A stretch of DNA of 64,000 bases from Ferruginibacter sp. GTDB lineage: Bacteria; Bacteroidota; Bacteroidia; Chitinophagales; Chitinophagaceae. A program made the translations under genes and the position numbers. Shown piece by piece: positions 31,483-41,078 of the stretch; position 1 is the first letter of the stretch, and each line of letters begins with the position of its first letter. The stretch lies in contig JANXSK010000027.1 of NCBI GenBank assembly GCA_025352695.1, forward strand, positions 101,627 through 165,626, in the 5' to 3' direction. Under the pieces are notes generated by a model that ran no database searches, had not been told where the DNA came from, and saw only the letters and a list, made by a program, of their open reading frames with translations.

Positions 31483-32244
31483 TTAATTAATAATTTTAAT
31501 TACTGTAAAGGCTTTTGAATAATTATCAGCAATGCCAGCTGCCGGTGCGCCGGGTGTGCTACAAACTGGTGTTTGGCTAATCTTTAATTCATGTACAGCA
31601 TTCCATAATTTACCTACATCTGCCTGCACAACTATTTCAGTAATGCTATTTATATTTATTAAAGCCTTGTTATTTTCTAAATTTAATTCAACTTGGCGCA
31701 ATACGTTATTCGTTCCAGCAAAGCCCCCAATATGATATTCTATCTTATTGTTTACAATAGTTGAGTTGGGGGAATTTCCTTCCAGTTTAAACATTATATA
31801 ACCGCTGTTCCAGGTCCAGAACATGCTATTCAACGGATCAAGCGCATCAGTTTGGGCACCTGATACATTCTTAATGCTATCAACACCAATTAAAAATGAA
31901 AGTGTAAGATAGTTGCCAGGTAAAACAGTACATAAAAAACTTTTGGAAACTATATTTTCCTCATCAATTAAGTGATAACTATTTTTTTCTTTTATTGATT
32001 TTTTATTGGATGTTTTAAATTGAACATTGCTTATATAATATTTTAGTGCACTGATAGTAAAATTTTCGTTCCAGCAATTGGTGTAGTTAACAGCGTCCAA
32101 TATAATAGGGACACTATTTAGGGTATTGATGAAAGAAATTTTTATGGAGCCATTTGGTGAGTTATTTAACTGACAAGCAGCATCCAATGTACTAAAACAA
32201 CTAATAAAAAAAAATAGCACCGTAGATAAAAAATTGACTTTCAT
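31483..32244 (-). CDS. MbnP-like copper-binding protein
   Basis: A 253-residue protein with a signal peptide (residues 1-22), immediately upstream of the diheme peroxidase gene (19-base gap), so likely one operon. Diagnostic MbnP-family segments are present: FTISALKYYISNVQF, IGVDSIKNVSGAQTDALDPLN, FWTWNSGYIMFKLEG (the conserved tryptophan-rich segment) and YHIGGF. Known MbnP proteins bind copper through a kynurenine that the partner MbnH makes from tryptophan. Here the tryptophans around residue 140 are candidates, but which one is modified cannot be told. No methanobactin biosynthesis genes lie in the window. Confidence 0.82.
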   Translation of the reverse strand: MKVNFLSTVLFFFISCFSTLDAACQLNNSPNGSIKISFINTLNSVPIILDAVNYTNCWNENFTISALKYYISNVQFKTSNKKSIKEKNSYHLIDEENIVSKSFLCTVLPGNYLTLSFLIGVDSIKNVSGAQTDALDPLNSMFWTWNSGYIMFKLEGNSPNSTIVNNKIEYHIGGFAGTNNVLRQVELNLENNKALININSITEIVVQADVGKLWNAVHELKISQTPVCSTPGAPAAGIADNYSKAFTVIKIIN

Positions 32245-32330
32245 GACATCGAATTTACCCTATTTCCCTAAATGATAAGCTGTTAAATTATTGATTTACC
32301 TATCTTTATTTTATTAAGACTAAAAAAATT

Positions 32331-32338
32331 TACATTTG
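32331..32338 (+). promoter_or_regulatory. candidate -7 element before GGGPS gene
   Basis: TACATTTG matches TAnnTTTG and leaves a leader of about 15-20 bases before the ATG at 32360. A -33 element is not evident. Confidence 0.3.
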
Positions 32339-32359
32339 CAGTTAACGAATAAATAGTTA

Positions 32360-33118
32360 ATGTTAAAAGGAATATATCATTCATTAACAGAGCGCAAGCG
32401 TCTGGGCAAAAAATCATTTGCTGTTTTAATTGATCCAGATAAAGTCAATGATGACAATTTGGAGCAATTGATAGCATTGGCAGTAAGTGCCAGGGTTGAC
32501 TATTTTTTAGTTGGTGGCAGCTTGGTGATTTCTAATTACCTCGATGAATGTTTGCAATTGATAAAAAGAAATTGTTCTATTCCCACGATATTATTTCCCG
32601 GAAGCCCTTCGCAGGTAAGCAAATATGCAGACGCTTTATTATACCTGTCTTTAATAAGCGGCCGCAACCCCGAGTTGCTGATTGGCCAGCATGTAGTATC
32701 TGCTCCCATCGTAAAAAAAAGCGGACTCGAAATAATGCCCACAGGTTATATGGTAGTTGATGGGGGTGCTCCCACTACGGTTTCTTACATTTCAAATGCA
32801 AACCCATTACCGGCAGACAAAAATGAAATAGCAGTATGCACTGCGATGGCCGGCGAAATGCTGGGCATGAGACTAATTTATATGGATGCTGGCAGCGGGG
32901 CTAAACGACCTATTGCTGAAAGTATGATAGAAAAAGTTGCACAGGCTATTGAAGTACCATTGATTATTGGCGGAGGAATTACACACCCTGAGAAAGCTTA
33001 CCTAAATTGCAAAGCCGGAGCAGATGTAATTGTTGTGGGTAATGCAATTGAAAAAGATGCTTCTCTTATTAAAGAAATGGCAGCAGCAGTGCATAGCGTT
33101 GGTGTTGCTGCTATTTAA
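32360..33118 (+). CDS. geranylgeranylglyceryl phosphate synthase family protein
   Basis: A 252-residue TIM-barrel prenyltransferase of the PcrB/GGGPS family. Phosphate- and substrate-binding motifs are visible: FAVLIDPDKVND near the N-terminus, LFPGSPSQVS, MVVDGGAPTTVSYISN, YMDAGSGA, PLIIGGGITHPEKA and VVGNAIEKD. In archaea this enzyme joins glycerol-1-phosphate to geranylgeranyl diphosphate; bacterial members, including Bacteroidota, are known, with a role in ether-lipid-like products that is still unclear. Intact, full length. The stop is 9 bases from the converging LytTR regulator, so transcription of the two collides. Confidence 0.87.
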   Translation: MLKGIYHSLTERKRLGKKSFAVLIDPDKVNDDNLEQLIALAVSARVDYFLVGGSLVISNYLDECLQLIKRNCSIPTILFPGSPSQVSKYADALLYLSLISGRNPELLIGQHVVSAPIVKKSGLEIMPTGYMVVDGGAPTTVSYISNANPLPADKNEIAVCTAMAGEMLGMRLIYMDAGSGAKRPIAESMIEKVAQAIEVPLIIGGGITHPEKAYLNCKAGADVIVVGNAIEKDASLIKEMAAAVHSVGVAAI

Positions 33119-33127
33119 AAAACTATT

Positions 33128-33856
33128 TTATAAGCTCATCATTTCTTTAAACTTTACAGCCTGCCTTCTGCTTACTTCTACTTTTTCGCCTCCTCTTAAT
33201 TCCAGTAATAATCCGCCATTAAAGTAAGGTTCAATTTTCTCAATCATGCGCATATTTACGATGTGCTTGCGATTGGCACGAAAAAATATTTTTTCATCCA
33301 GCCGTTCTTCCAAAGCATTTAAAGATTTTAAAATAAGTGGTTTGTTACCTGCAAAAAATACTTTGGCATAATTGCCCACACTTTCAAACAAACGAACTTC
33401 TGATAACTTAACAAACCAGCAACGTTCCCCATCTTTTACAAAAACTTGGTCGTTTTCTGTAAGCATGCCCCGGTTAAAAGCCTGGTTTGCGGCCATTTCT
33501 TTTTCTTCGGCTTGTTGTAATTTTTGCAAAGCATCTGCCAAACGTTTCGGGTCAATTGGCTTCATTAAATAATCCAGTGCATTTACTTCGAAAGCTTTTA
33601 ATGCGTATTCATCGTAAGCGGTGGTAAAAATTACATACGGCGCTTTATCTAATTCCAGTAACATGTCAAAACCTGTTTTACCCGGCATTTGAATATCCAA
33701 AAAAATAAGATCCGGACTATGCGCCTCTATTTTCTCAATACCTTCAGCGGCATTTGCAGCTTCATCAATTACTTCCACATCCGGAAACTCGAGTAATAAT
33801 TTTTTTAATTCATTTCTTGCCAGTCGTTCGTCATCAATAATAATTGCTCTTTGCAT
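33128..33856 (-). CDS. LytTR-type response regulator
   Basis: A 242-residue response regulator. An N-terminal receiver domain has the paired aspartates in IIIDDERLARNEL, the phosphoacceptor aspartate in DLIFLDIQMPG at about residue 54, TTAYDEYAL and a conserved lysine in MKPID. The C-terminal LytTR DNA-binding domain (about residues 140-242) contains FVKDGERCWFVKLSEVR, ANRKHIVNM and the final VSRRQAVKFKEMM. The ATG at 33856 gives the correct receiver start. It follows the sensor kinase gene by 17 bases, so the two form an operon and cognate pair. Confidence 0.92.
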   Translation of the reverse strand: MQRAIIIDDERLARNELKKLLLEFPDVEVIDEAANAAEGIEKIEAHSPDLIFLDIQMPGKTGFDMLLELDKAPYVIFTTAYDEYALKAFEVNALDYLMKPIDPKRLADALQKLQQAEEKEMAANQAFNRGMLTENDQVFVKDGERCWFVKLSEVRLFESVGNYAKVFFAGNKPLILKSLNALEERLDEKIFFRANRKHIVNMRMIEKIEPYFNGGLLLELRGGEKVEVSRRQAVKFKEMMSL

Positions 33857-33873
33857 ACAATAGTTTTGTTGGT

Positions 33874-34923
33874 TTATAAAGCCGTTACAGGCATGGTGAT
33901 CCTGCATTCTACCCTATCTGAATCTACATTTTTTATTTCAAAAGTAGCCTTCCCCTGGTACAATAAATTAAGCCTGTTCTGTGTGCTGATTACGCCAAAT
34001 CCTTCGTCATTTACATAACTATTTAACTGTCCAGAATTTTGAACTATCAGTTCATGATGATCATTTACAAAATCAGAAATAACTTTTATTGTTCCCCCAT
34101 TTATTTTTTTACTGATACCATGTTTAATTGCATTTTCAACAAGCGTTTGTAACATCATTGGGGGAACAGGTTGCCCCAATGTATCTTCATCTATATCCAT
34201 CTCAATGGTAAGCCTTTCTTCAAAACGCATTTTTTCTAATGCCAGGTAATCTTTTACAATATTTAATTCTCTTTCCAGCGGTACCGTTTCTAATTTTTCT
34301 GTTTGCATACTGCTACGCAAAATATTACTTAATTCTGTAATAGCAGTTCTTGCACGGGTAGGATTTTCATCTACAAGTGCCCTAATGCTGTTTAATGCAT
34401 TAAAAATAAAATGGGGATTAATATGAGATTTAATTGTTTTGAGTTCCAGCTCTTTCACTACAGCATGTAATTTTAAAGTATCTACTTCCTGTTTACGATT
34501 ACGTTCTACATAATGAAAGGTATAATAAATAAGGTTCCATATAAAAAGCAAAAAGAAGTTGTTTATAACAGTTCGTGTTACTTCATTGGCCAATGAAATT
34601 TTTGGCCCACCAGTATCATGCAAATTCAACACATTTTCAATAGCAACATCCGCACAACCATACACTACAGCAAATACAATGGTTAAAATAATGAACAATA
34701 TAATCTGCGTTTCCAATGGTTTTTCCAGCACCTTATATTCCCTGATAACCATTCGCATAATATGTGTAACCAAAATACCTAACATTACGCTTATTAGAAC
34801 CAATAAAAAAAAATGATCTACTTTTCGAACTGATAAGGTTAAATAAAAAAATGCAGATATTACCAGGCTTGCACCCCAGCCAATCAATTGACAAATCCAG
34901 TATCTAGAAATTTTGTTTAGCAT
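33874..34923 (-). CDS. LytS-type sensor histidine kinase
   Basis: A 349-residue membrane histidine kinase. The N-terminal half has four transmembrane helices (within about residues 8-145). The kinase half has the H-box of the LytS/His_kinase family (LKTIKSHINPHFIFNALNS), the N-box LVENAIKHG and a G-box GFGVISTQNRL. It has no large sensor domain, so the membrane helices probably sense the signal. It is followed by the LytTR regulator. An ATG six codons further upstream is less likely. A palindrome at 34975-35029 lies just upstream. Confidence 0.92.
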   Translation of the reverse strand: MLNKISRYWICQLIGWGASLVISAFFYLTLSVRKVDHFFLLVLISVMLGILVTHIMRMVIREYKVLEKPLETQIILFIILTIVFAVVYGCADVAIENVLNLHDTGGPKISLANEVTRTVINNFFLLFIWNLIYYTFHYVERNRKQEVDTLKLHAVVKELELKTIKSHINPHFIFNALNSIRALVDENPTRARTAITELSNILRSSMQTEKLETVPLERELNIVKDYLALEKMRFEERLTIEMDIDEDTLGQPVPPMMLQTLVENAIKHGISKKINGGTIKVISDFVNDHHELIVQNSGQLNSYVNDEGFGVISTQNRLNLLYQGKATFEIKNVDSDRVECRITMPVTAL

Positions 34924-34974
34924 AAGAATACAAAAATACAAATATCTGAAACGCTTAGGCAGACAGTTTTTTAC

Positions 34975-35029
34975 TAATGGTGATATGCAGTTGTAAGAGG
35001 TGATCTGGTTACCAAAATAATCACCATTA
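34975..35029. promoter_or_regulatory. long inverted repeat upstream of lytS-type kinase
   Basis: TAATGGTGAT (34975-34984) and ATCACCATTA (35020-35029) form a perfect 10-base inverted repeat across 35 bases. The spacer holds a second partial repeat (GGTGATCTGGTTACC). It is 52 bases upstream of the kinase start and could be an operator or the stem of a leader RNA. The rest of the 416-base region to ruvB shows nothing else recognisable. Confidence 0.35.
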
Positions 35030-35339
35030 AATGATCCCTGCTTGCTACTATTTTTTTTTTAATATTGTACATTATTACAATATTAAAGGGCGTATGAAAA
35101 TATTTTTTTCACAATAGAATAAACGATTATTTTGTACAATTCAGAAAAAAAATGTAGCAAATTCGGTAATTGTAAAAAGCGTACTTTAAACTATTACCCT
35201 ACATTTAAAATAAAAATAAACTGCCTAAAAACGCAGGTTTCTTTATTTAATTTTTTTACTGTTTTGCAGAAGCGTACTTTATTTCTATGGACAATTAAAT
35301 GATTATACAGTTCATAGCATTATTGATTATTTTTACAAT

Positions 35340-36371
35340 ATGGCAAACCCGCATTTAAATAAGGATGGCGAATCACTAAGCCCGGCAGAAAAAGATTTTG
35401 AGAACAACATTCGCCCCAGCGAAATGGCCGACTTTTCGGGCCAGCCACAAACTATTGAAAACCTCCGAATTTTTATTAAGGCCGCTAAAATAAGAGGCGA
35501 AGCTTTGGATCATATTTTATTTCACGGTCCGCCAGGTTTAGGTAAAACCACTTTAAGCAGAATAGTTGCCAACGAACTAGGTGTAAATATTAAAGAAACC
35601 AGTGGCCCGGTTATTGAAAAGCCCGGTGACCTTGCCGGCCTGTTAACCAATTTAGAACCCAACGATGTATTGTTTATTGATGAGATTCACCGGCTAAGCA
35701 ATGTGGTAGAAGAATACCTGTATGCGGCAATGGAAGATTACCGCATTGACATTATGATTGACAGTGGCCCTAACGCCAGAAGTGTACAAATTAACTTAAA
35801 CCCTTTTACCTTAATTGGAGCAACTACAAGAAGTGGATTATTAACTGCTCCCCTTTTATCCCGTTTTGGAATAAAATCCAGATTGGAATATTACAATGCT
35901 GCAACACTACAAAAAATAATACTGCGTTCCGCAGGAATATTTAATACTACTATCAGCACAGTAGCTGCAGATGAAATTGCCAGACGCAGTCGTGGTACAC
36001 CCCGTATTGCTAACGGACTATTAAGAAGGGTGAGGGATTTTGCACAAGTGCTGAATGATGGAACAATTGATATCGGTATTACTCAGCATTCTTTAAAAGC
36101 GCTAAATGTAGATGAACATGGTTTGGATGAAATGGATAACCGCATTTTAAATGCTATCATTGATAAATTTAAAGGGGGGCCTGTTGGTATAACAACCATT
36201 GCTACTGCTGTTGGTGAAGAGCCTGGCACACTAGAAGAAGTGTATGAACCATTTTTAATTCAGGAAGGATTTTTACAGCGTACTGCAAGAGGCAGAGAAG
36301 CTACCGCAAAGGCTTACCAGCATTTAGGAAAAACTGCGCCCGGCAGCGGTATTCCTGGCTCCTTATTTTAG
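35340..36371 (+). CDS. ruvB: Holliday junction ATP-dependent DNA helicase subunit RuvB
   Basis: A 343-residue AAA+ motor that, with RuvA, drives branch migration of Holliday junctions. Motifs in order: [11 protein letters not shown] at the start, [17 protein letters not shown] (Walker A, about residue 60), [15 protein letters not shown] (Walker B), [20 protein letters not shown] (sensor 1 and arginine finger), and the winged-helix C-terminus with RTARGREAT. Full length and intact. It is monocistronic, converging with the acyl-CoA ligase gene. Confidence 0.97.
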   Translation: MANPHLNKDGESLSPAEKDFENNIRPSEMADFSGQPQTIENLRIFIKAAKIRGEALDHILFHGPPGLGKTTLSRIVANELGVNIKETSGPVIEKPGDLAGLLTNLEPNDVLFIDEIHRLSNVVEEYLYAAMEDYRIDIMIDSGPNARSVQINLNPFTLIGATTRSGLLTAPLLSRFGIKSRLEYYNAATLQKIILRSAGIFNTTISTVAADEIARRSRGTPRIANGLLRRVRDFAQVLNDGTIDIGITQHSLKALNVDEHGLDEMDNRILNAIIDKFKGGPVGITTIATAVGEEPGTLEEVYEPFLIQEGFLQRTARGREATAKAYQHLGKTAPGSGIPGSLF

Positions 36372-36430
36372 TGATTGTACATTTTTACAAAACCAGTTTG
36401 CAGCATAAAAATAAACATTTACAAAACCTA

Positions 36431-38218
36431 TTATTTATATATTCTTTCCAAGATAGCTTTATATTTTTCCATAATTACTTTGCGTTTTAGCTTAAGGGTA
36501 GGTGTAAGTTCGCCGCTATCGATGGTCCATTCATCGGGCAATAATTCAAACTTTTTTATCTGTTCTACATGGTTAAAAAATTCATTAAAACTATTAATGA
36601 GCTGGCGATATAATTCAAGCACTATCGGATTGTGAATAGCATCTTCATTGGTGGTATAGGGTAATTCCTTTTGCCGCATCCACTCTTTCAAGTTCGGTAT
36701 CGACGGAACAATCAATGCACCAACAAATTTTTGCTCTGCGCCCACTATCATTATCTGTTCTACAAAGGGCGATTCTTTCATCTTGTTTTCTATAGGCTGT
36801 GGTGCCACATATTTTCCGCCACTTGTTTTAAAAAGTTCCTTTTTCCGATCAGTTATTTTTAAAAATTTACCGTCCTCAAATACGCCGATATCACCTGTAT
36901 GTAACCAGCCATCAATAATTGTTTCGGCAGTTAAATCGGGTCGTTTGTAATAGCCCATCATTACACTTGGCCCTTTTACACATATTTCTCCATCGGGTTC
37001 CAGTTTAACCTCCTGCCCTTGTAAAACTGGTCCTACAGTTCCAAATTTAGTACTATCCTTGTACTGGCAATTAACACTTATTACCGGGCTATTTTCAGTT
37101 GGCCCATATCCTTCATAAATTGGAATTTTTGCCGCTGTAAAAATCCGTATTAACCTTACCTGACAAGCAGCTCCACCCGTTATTATAAATTCTACATTGT
37201 TTCCAAGGCCTTCCCGCCATTTACTAAATATCAGTTTATTGGCAAGCGCCAATTGCATATTATACCAAATACCTTTACTTTTTCTGTTATCGTACTCATT
37301 GCCAAGTTCTACAGACCAATCAAATAATTTTCGTTTAACACCTGTAAGTTCAGTGCCTTTTGACATTATTTTTTCATACACTTTTTCTAGCAACCTTGGC
37401 ACTGTGCAAAATAAATTAGGCTTTACTTCTTTTAAATTTTCAGCAATTGTATCAAGGCTTTCTGCATAGTAAATAGAAATGCCACTAGCAATATAGATGT
37501 ACGAAACCATCCGCTCAAAAATATGATTGAGTGGTAAAAAGCTCAATGACCTGGCTGTAATATTATCCTCAAAAGGAAATGATTTTTTTGAGTTAATCAC
37601 ATTACTTACAATGTTACGATGACTCAGCATAACTCCCTTAGGTGTACCTGTTGTACCGGAGGTATAAATAATGGTGGCGCAATGCTGAGGCGATATAGCC
37701 GCTTTTATTTTGTGTAAAGATACGATGCCTTCTTCTGAAGGTAAAGCAAGTAATTCTTGCCAGCAATCAACATTTGGGAGACTGTCAAAACTATAAATAT
37801 TTTGTAAAGTAGGTACCCGGTATTGTATGCTGCTAACTTTTGATAAAATTTCTTCTCCACTTATAAAAGCAAGTTTTACTGTAGCATCATTAAAAATAAA
37901 TTCAAGCTCATTTACATTGGTTGTTGGATAAACAGGGCAAAGTATTGCGCCAATTTGCTGGCAGGCAAGATCAAGTATCAGCCATTCGGGTCTATTTTTG
38001 CTAATCAGTGCAATTTTATCCTGGTTTTCTACCGTCATATCATGGCCACCAATTCCGAGGCTTAGTAAACCAATACTCAATTGATCAACCAACTTTTTTA
38101 CATTGGCAGTACTGTACAACTTCCATTCGTCATTTTCTTTTCCAGCAAGCATATCTTCCTTTGGAAAAGTATCTAACTGGTGTTGCAAAAAATCAAACAT
38201 TCTAGACTGTTCGTTCAT
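36431..38218 (-). CDS. long-chain acyl-CoA synthetase (AMP-forming)
   Basis: A 595-residue ANL-superfamily ligase that activates fatty acids as acyl-AMP and then acyl-CoA. Motifs: TIIYTSGTTGTPKGVMLSH (P-loop-like AMP binding) at about residue 180, FLPLNHIFERMV, IYEGYGPTENSPVIS, LHTGDIGVFEDGKFLKITDRKKEL and a C-terminal lysine region TPTLKLKRKVI. Layout matches FadD15/FAA-type long-chain ligases. The ATG at 38218 is preferred over a TTG three codons upstream. It converges with ruvB. Confidence 0.93.
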   Translation of the reverse strand: MNEQSRMFDFLQHQLDTFPKEDMLAGKENDEWKLYSTANVKKLVDQLSIGLLSLGIGGHDMTVENQDKIALISKNRPEWLILDLACQQIGAILCPVYPTTNVNELEFIFNDATVKLAFISGEEILSKVSSIQYRVPTLQNIYSFDSLPNVDCWQELLALPSEEGIVSLHKIKAAISPQHCATIIYTSGTTGTPKGVMLSHRNIVSNVINSKKSFPFEDNITARSLSFLPLNHIFERMVSYIYIASGISIYYAESLDTIAENLKEVKPNLFCTVPRLLEKVYEKIMSKGTELTGVKRKLFDWSVELGNEYDNRKSKGIWYNMQLALANKLIFSKWREGLGNNVEFIITGGAACQVRLIRIFTAAKIPIYEGYGPTENSPVISVNCQYKDSTKFGTVGPVLQGQEVKLEPDGEICVKGPSVMMGYYKRPDLTAETIIDGWLHTGDIGVFEDGKFLKITDRKKELFKTSGGKYVAPQPIENKMKESPFVEQIMIVGAEQKFVGALIVPSIPNLKEWMRQKELPYTTNEDAIHNPIVLELYRQLINSFNEFFNHVEQIKKFELLPDEWTIDSGELTPTLKLKRKVIMEKYKAILERIYK

Positions 38219-38350
38219 AATAAGCAATCGTTAAGGGTATAAAAACACAAATATTCAGCTTTTATTTTTTAGCAATTCATATTCCCTTTTCACAAGATCA
38301 TTTTTTGCACTGCCGTAGGCATTCAGGTATTGAAAAAGTAATACTATTCC

Positions 38351-38515
38351 TCATCCAAACATACTATAGATAGGCCAGGGAGTTTCCCGGTTGTAGCCCT
38401 CGCTATCTGCAGTAAACCAAACAGATAAAGCATAAAAATACATTAATAACAAAATAAAATACAAGGCTGCATTGAAAGCCTTCTTTTTTTGCGGCTTTTT
38501 ACCAAAGCACTTCAT
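38351..38515 (-). CDS. small single-helix membrane protein
   Basis: A 54-residue protein with a basic N-terminus (MKCFGKKPQKKKAF) and one transmembrane helix (about residues 16-35), ending in YNRETPWPIYSMFG. The positive-inside rule puts the N-terminus in the cytoplasm. A real small gene is plausible given the helix and clean start, but no family is recognised. Confidence 0.4.
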   Translation of the reverse strand: MKCFGKKPQKKKAFNAALYFILLLMYFYALSVWFTADSEGYNRETPWPIYSMFG

Positions 38516-38641
38516 ATCGAAGTTCTTGCATAACCGCAATTTAATAGCAAACTAAGATAAATAAAATTAATCATCCTGCTTACACTTACTAATAATTAAA
38601 ATACAAATTGCATTTGATGTTGAAGAATTGTTTTTTGAATT

Positions 38642-39649
38642 TTAATACCTGTAATATTGAGCAGCAGGTAATTTAAAAATACGGCCTTTTTGAAAATGGC
38701 TAAAATCGTTATAATCTGTTGAATGCGTAATTGTCCAATTTTGATAAACAGCAAGATTTTGTACCGAACCAAAAATCCATTGGTTATAGGCATCAAATAA
38801 TCCTTCCTGTAATAATTGCTTTTGCAAATCAAATAACCGGAACGGAAATTTCGCTGCATTATCCTGAAACCAATCTAAAATAAAACGAGTTCTTATCATA
38901 GTGATTGATTCAGCATTAATTCCGGATGCAGCCACACTGCTTTGTTTGTTCATCGTTTCAATAAAGGCGGTAGCAAAGAGATTGTCTTTACTATTTTTTG
39001 CAATTTCAGTATTAGTAAAAATCTTTTTATAACTTTCTAATAAAATACTTTTTATTTCCGGAGCCCGGGTACTTAAAGGCTCCATGTTTACAAATATTTC
39101 GCCATAGAGAATACACCATACTTTATCTGAAGTAGCAAAATAATATTTACAGGCGTTGAAATAATTTTTAGAATAATTGGGGTCAACTTCAATTCCCTTC
39201 TCCCATTGCTTTATGGCTGAAATATCTTTTTGATACAATAGCAATTCGCCCAGTTCATTGTATAGAGGACCACTTTCAGGAAACCGTTTAATTCCTTTCC
39301 GGTATAATTTATCGCAGTCCTTTGCAAGATCTAATTGTTGGTAAATATTACCAGCAATCTGGTAACATTGGTCATCCGCATCTTCTCTATCGAGCAATGG
39401 TTTAATTATATCAAGTGCTTTGCTATTTTGTTTTTGCATGTAATACCCCATTGCCAGATCTTTAGCTATCTCAATATTTTGGGGTGCCAGCTGCGTGGCT
39501 CTGTTTAATACCAGAACTGCATTGGCATAATCGCCCTGCTGCATAAATGTACGGGCAGTTGTTTGTAATTCTATTGCAGATTGCCCAAAAGTATTTTGCA
39601 AACAGAGGGAAAAAATCGTTAATAAAAAGGTTGATTTTATTGATTTCAT
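38642..39649 (-). CDS. secreted TPR-repeat protein
   Basis: A 335-residue protein with a signal peptide (residues 1-22, ending NTFGQ) and several tetratricopeptide repeats (about residues 28-170: ARTFMQQGDYANAVLVLNRA, AQNIEIAKDLAMGYYMQ-like helices, then FPESGPLYNELGELL). The C-terminal half is not a recognised domain. TPR proteins mediate protein assembly; the partner is unknown. It is periplasmic or outer-membrane associated. The start codon is unambiguous. Confidence 0.75.
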   Translation of the reverse strand: MKSIKSTFLLTIFSLCLQNTFGQSAIELQTTARTFMQQGDYANAVLVLNRATQLAPQNIEIAKDLAMGYYMQKQNSKALDIIKPLLDREDADDQCYQIAGNIYQQLDLAKDCDKLYRKGIKRFPESGPLYNELGELLLYQKDISAIKQWEKGIEVDPNYSKNYFNACKYYFATSDKVWCILYGEIFVNMEPLSTRAPEIKSILLESYKKIFTNTEIAKNSKDNLFATAFIETMNKQSSVAASGINAESITMIRTRFILDWFQDNAAKFPFRLFDLQKQLLQEGLFDAYNQWIFGSVQNLAVYQNWTITHSTDYNDFSHFQKGRIFKLPAAQYYRY

Positions 39650-39787
39650 TTTTTAAAAATACAATGAAATAATTACAATTATAACCGGGGTGTAATTCTG
39701 ATTGTTTACAATATTAAAACCTGGCTTTCCACTATTAGAGATTAAATGTACTTTTTGAATAGCCTGCAAGACAGCATTTACTTATTA

Positions 39788-41041
39788 TTAAGCATTGGAT
39801 GTATCAGCCGAATCATATATCAGGTTTGTTAGCAATCCATCTCTTAATTTAGGCTCAAACCAGGTACTTTTTGGCGGCATTACATTACCACTATCGGCAA
39901 TATCAAATAACTGCTGAATGGTTACAGGATATAAACTAATTGCGATTGCCATCTCGCCGCTGTTAACTCTTTTTTCCAGTTCTCCCAACCCACGTATTCC
40001 CCCAACAAAATCTATTCGCACATCGGTACGCTGGTCGATTATATTAAGAATTGGGGCTAAAAAATTATCCTGCAAAATGGTAACATCTAAAATACCAATA
40101 GGGTCTGGAGCGTAAGTATTTTCTTTTGCGGTTAGTTTATACCATTGATTATTGGCATATAAACCAAACTCATGTAATCTTGCAGGAGAAAAAGCCTGCT
40201 CAACTTTTTCGATGGTAAATTTTTCGGCCGCTTTAGCTAATAATTCGTCTTTACTTAAACCATTTAAATCTTTCACTACTCTGTTATAATCCATAATCAG
40301 TAACTGATTGGCAGGAAATAACGTAGTTAAAAAGATGTCGGCGGCTACTGTTGCCTTATTGCCCAATTCGGTACGTACTTTGGCTGCAGATGCGGCCCTG
40401 TGATGGCCATCTGCAATATAAGTGGCTGATACCTGTGTTTTAAAAATGGTTGATATTTTATCAATTGTTTTATCATCATTGATAATCCAAATGGTATGTT
40501 GTACCTGATCATCAGCCAATAAATCATACACCGGATTTTTATCTGTTTTCCAGTTATTGATAATGGTATCAATTTCATCTACATTTCTATAGGCTAAAAA
40601 AACATTACCCGTTTGTGCACCAGTTGTTTTAATATGGTTAATTCTGTCCTGTTCTTTTTCGGGTCTTGTAAATTCATGTTTTTTAATAAGGCCTTTTTCG
40701 TAATCATCTACACTACTGCCGCAAACCAAACCAGTCTGGATTTTACCATTCATTATCAACTGGTAAATGTAGTAGCAGGGTTTACTTTCTTTAAACAAAA
40801 TATTACGGCTTATAAATGCATGCAGGTTATCTTTTGCTTTATCATATACTTGTTGAGAATGACTATCTGTATTATCAGGTAAATCAATTTCGCTTTTGGT
40901 GATGTGTAAAAAACTAATGGGGTTACCCTGTGCCTCAACTTTCGCTTCTTTGCTGTTTAATACATCATAAGGGCGGCTAGCCATTTGTTTTGCATGTTGA
41001 GCCTGCGGTCGCAAGGCCTTAAAGGGATTGATAGTGATCAT
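39788..41041 (-). CDS. DUF1015 family protein
   Basis: A 417-residue DUF1015 protein: INPFKALRPQAQHAKQMASRPYDVLNSKEA at the start (given here in pieces: NPFKALRPQ, RPYDVLNSKEA), FLHITKSEIDLP, TRPEKEQDRINHIKTTGAQTG, YIADGHHRAASA and the C-terminal PPKSTWFEPKLRDGLL. The family is linked to serine metabolism by constant neighbourhood with serC and serA, and its biochemical role is not settled. Here it lies 37 bases downstream of serC in the same direction. The GHHR motif suggests a kinase- or nuclease-like active site, as an inference. Confidence 0.88.
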   Translation of the reverse strand: MITINPFKALRPQAQHAKQMASRPYDVLNSKEAKVEAQGNPISFLHITKSEIDLPDNTDSHSQQVYDKAKDNLHAFISRNILFKESKPCYYIYQLIMNGKIQTGLVCGSSVDDYEKGLIKKHEFTRPEKEQDRINHIKTTGAQTGNVFLAYRNVDEIDTIINNWKTDKNPVYDLLADDQVQHTIWIINDDKTIDKISTIFKTQVSATYIADGHHRAASAAKVRTELGNKATVAADIFLTTLFPANQLLIMDYNRVVKDLNGLSKDELLAKAAEKFTIEKVEQAFSPARLHEFGLYANNQWYKLTAKENTYAPDPIGILDVTILQDNFLAPILNIIDQRTDVRIDFVGGIRGLGELEKRVNSGEMAIAISLYPVTIQQLFDIADSGNVMPPKSTWFEPKLRDGLLTNLIYDSADTSNA

Positions 41042-41078
41042 ATTGTGTAATTATCTTTCTAAAGCGTTAGTAAAGTTT

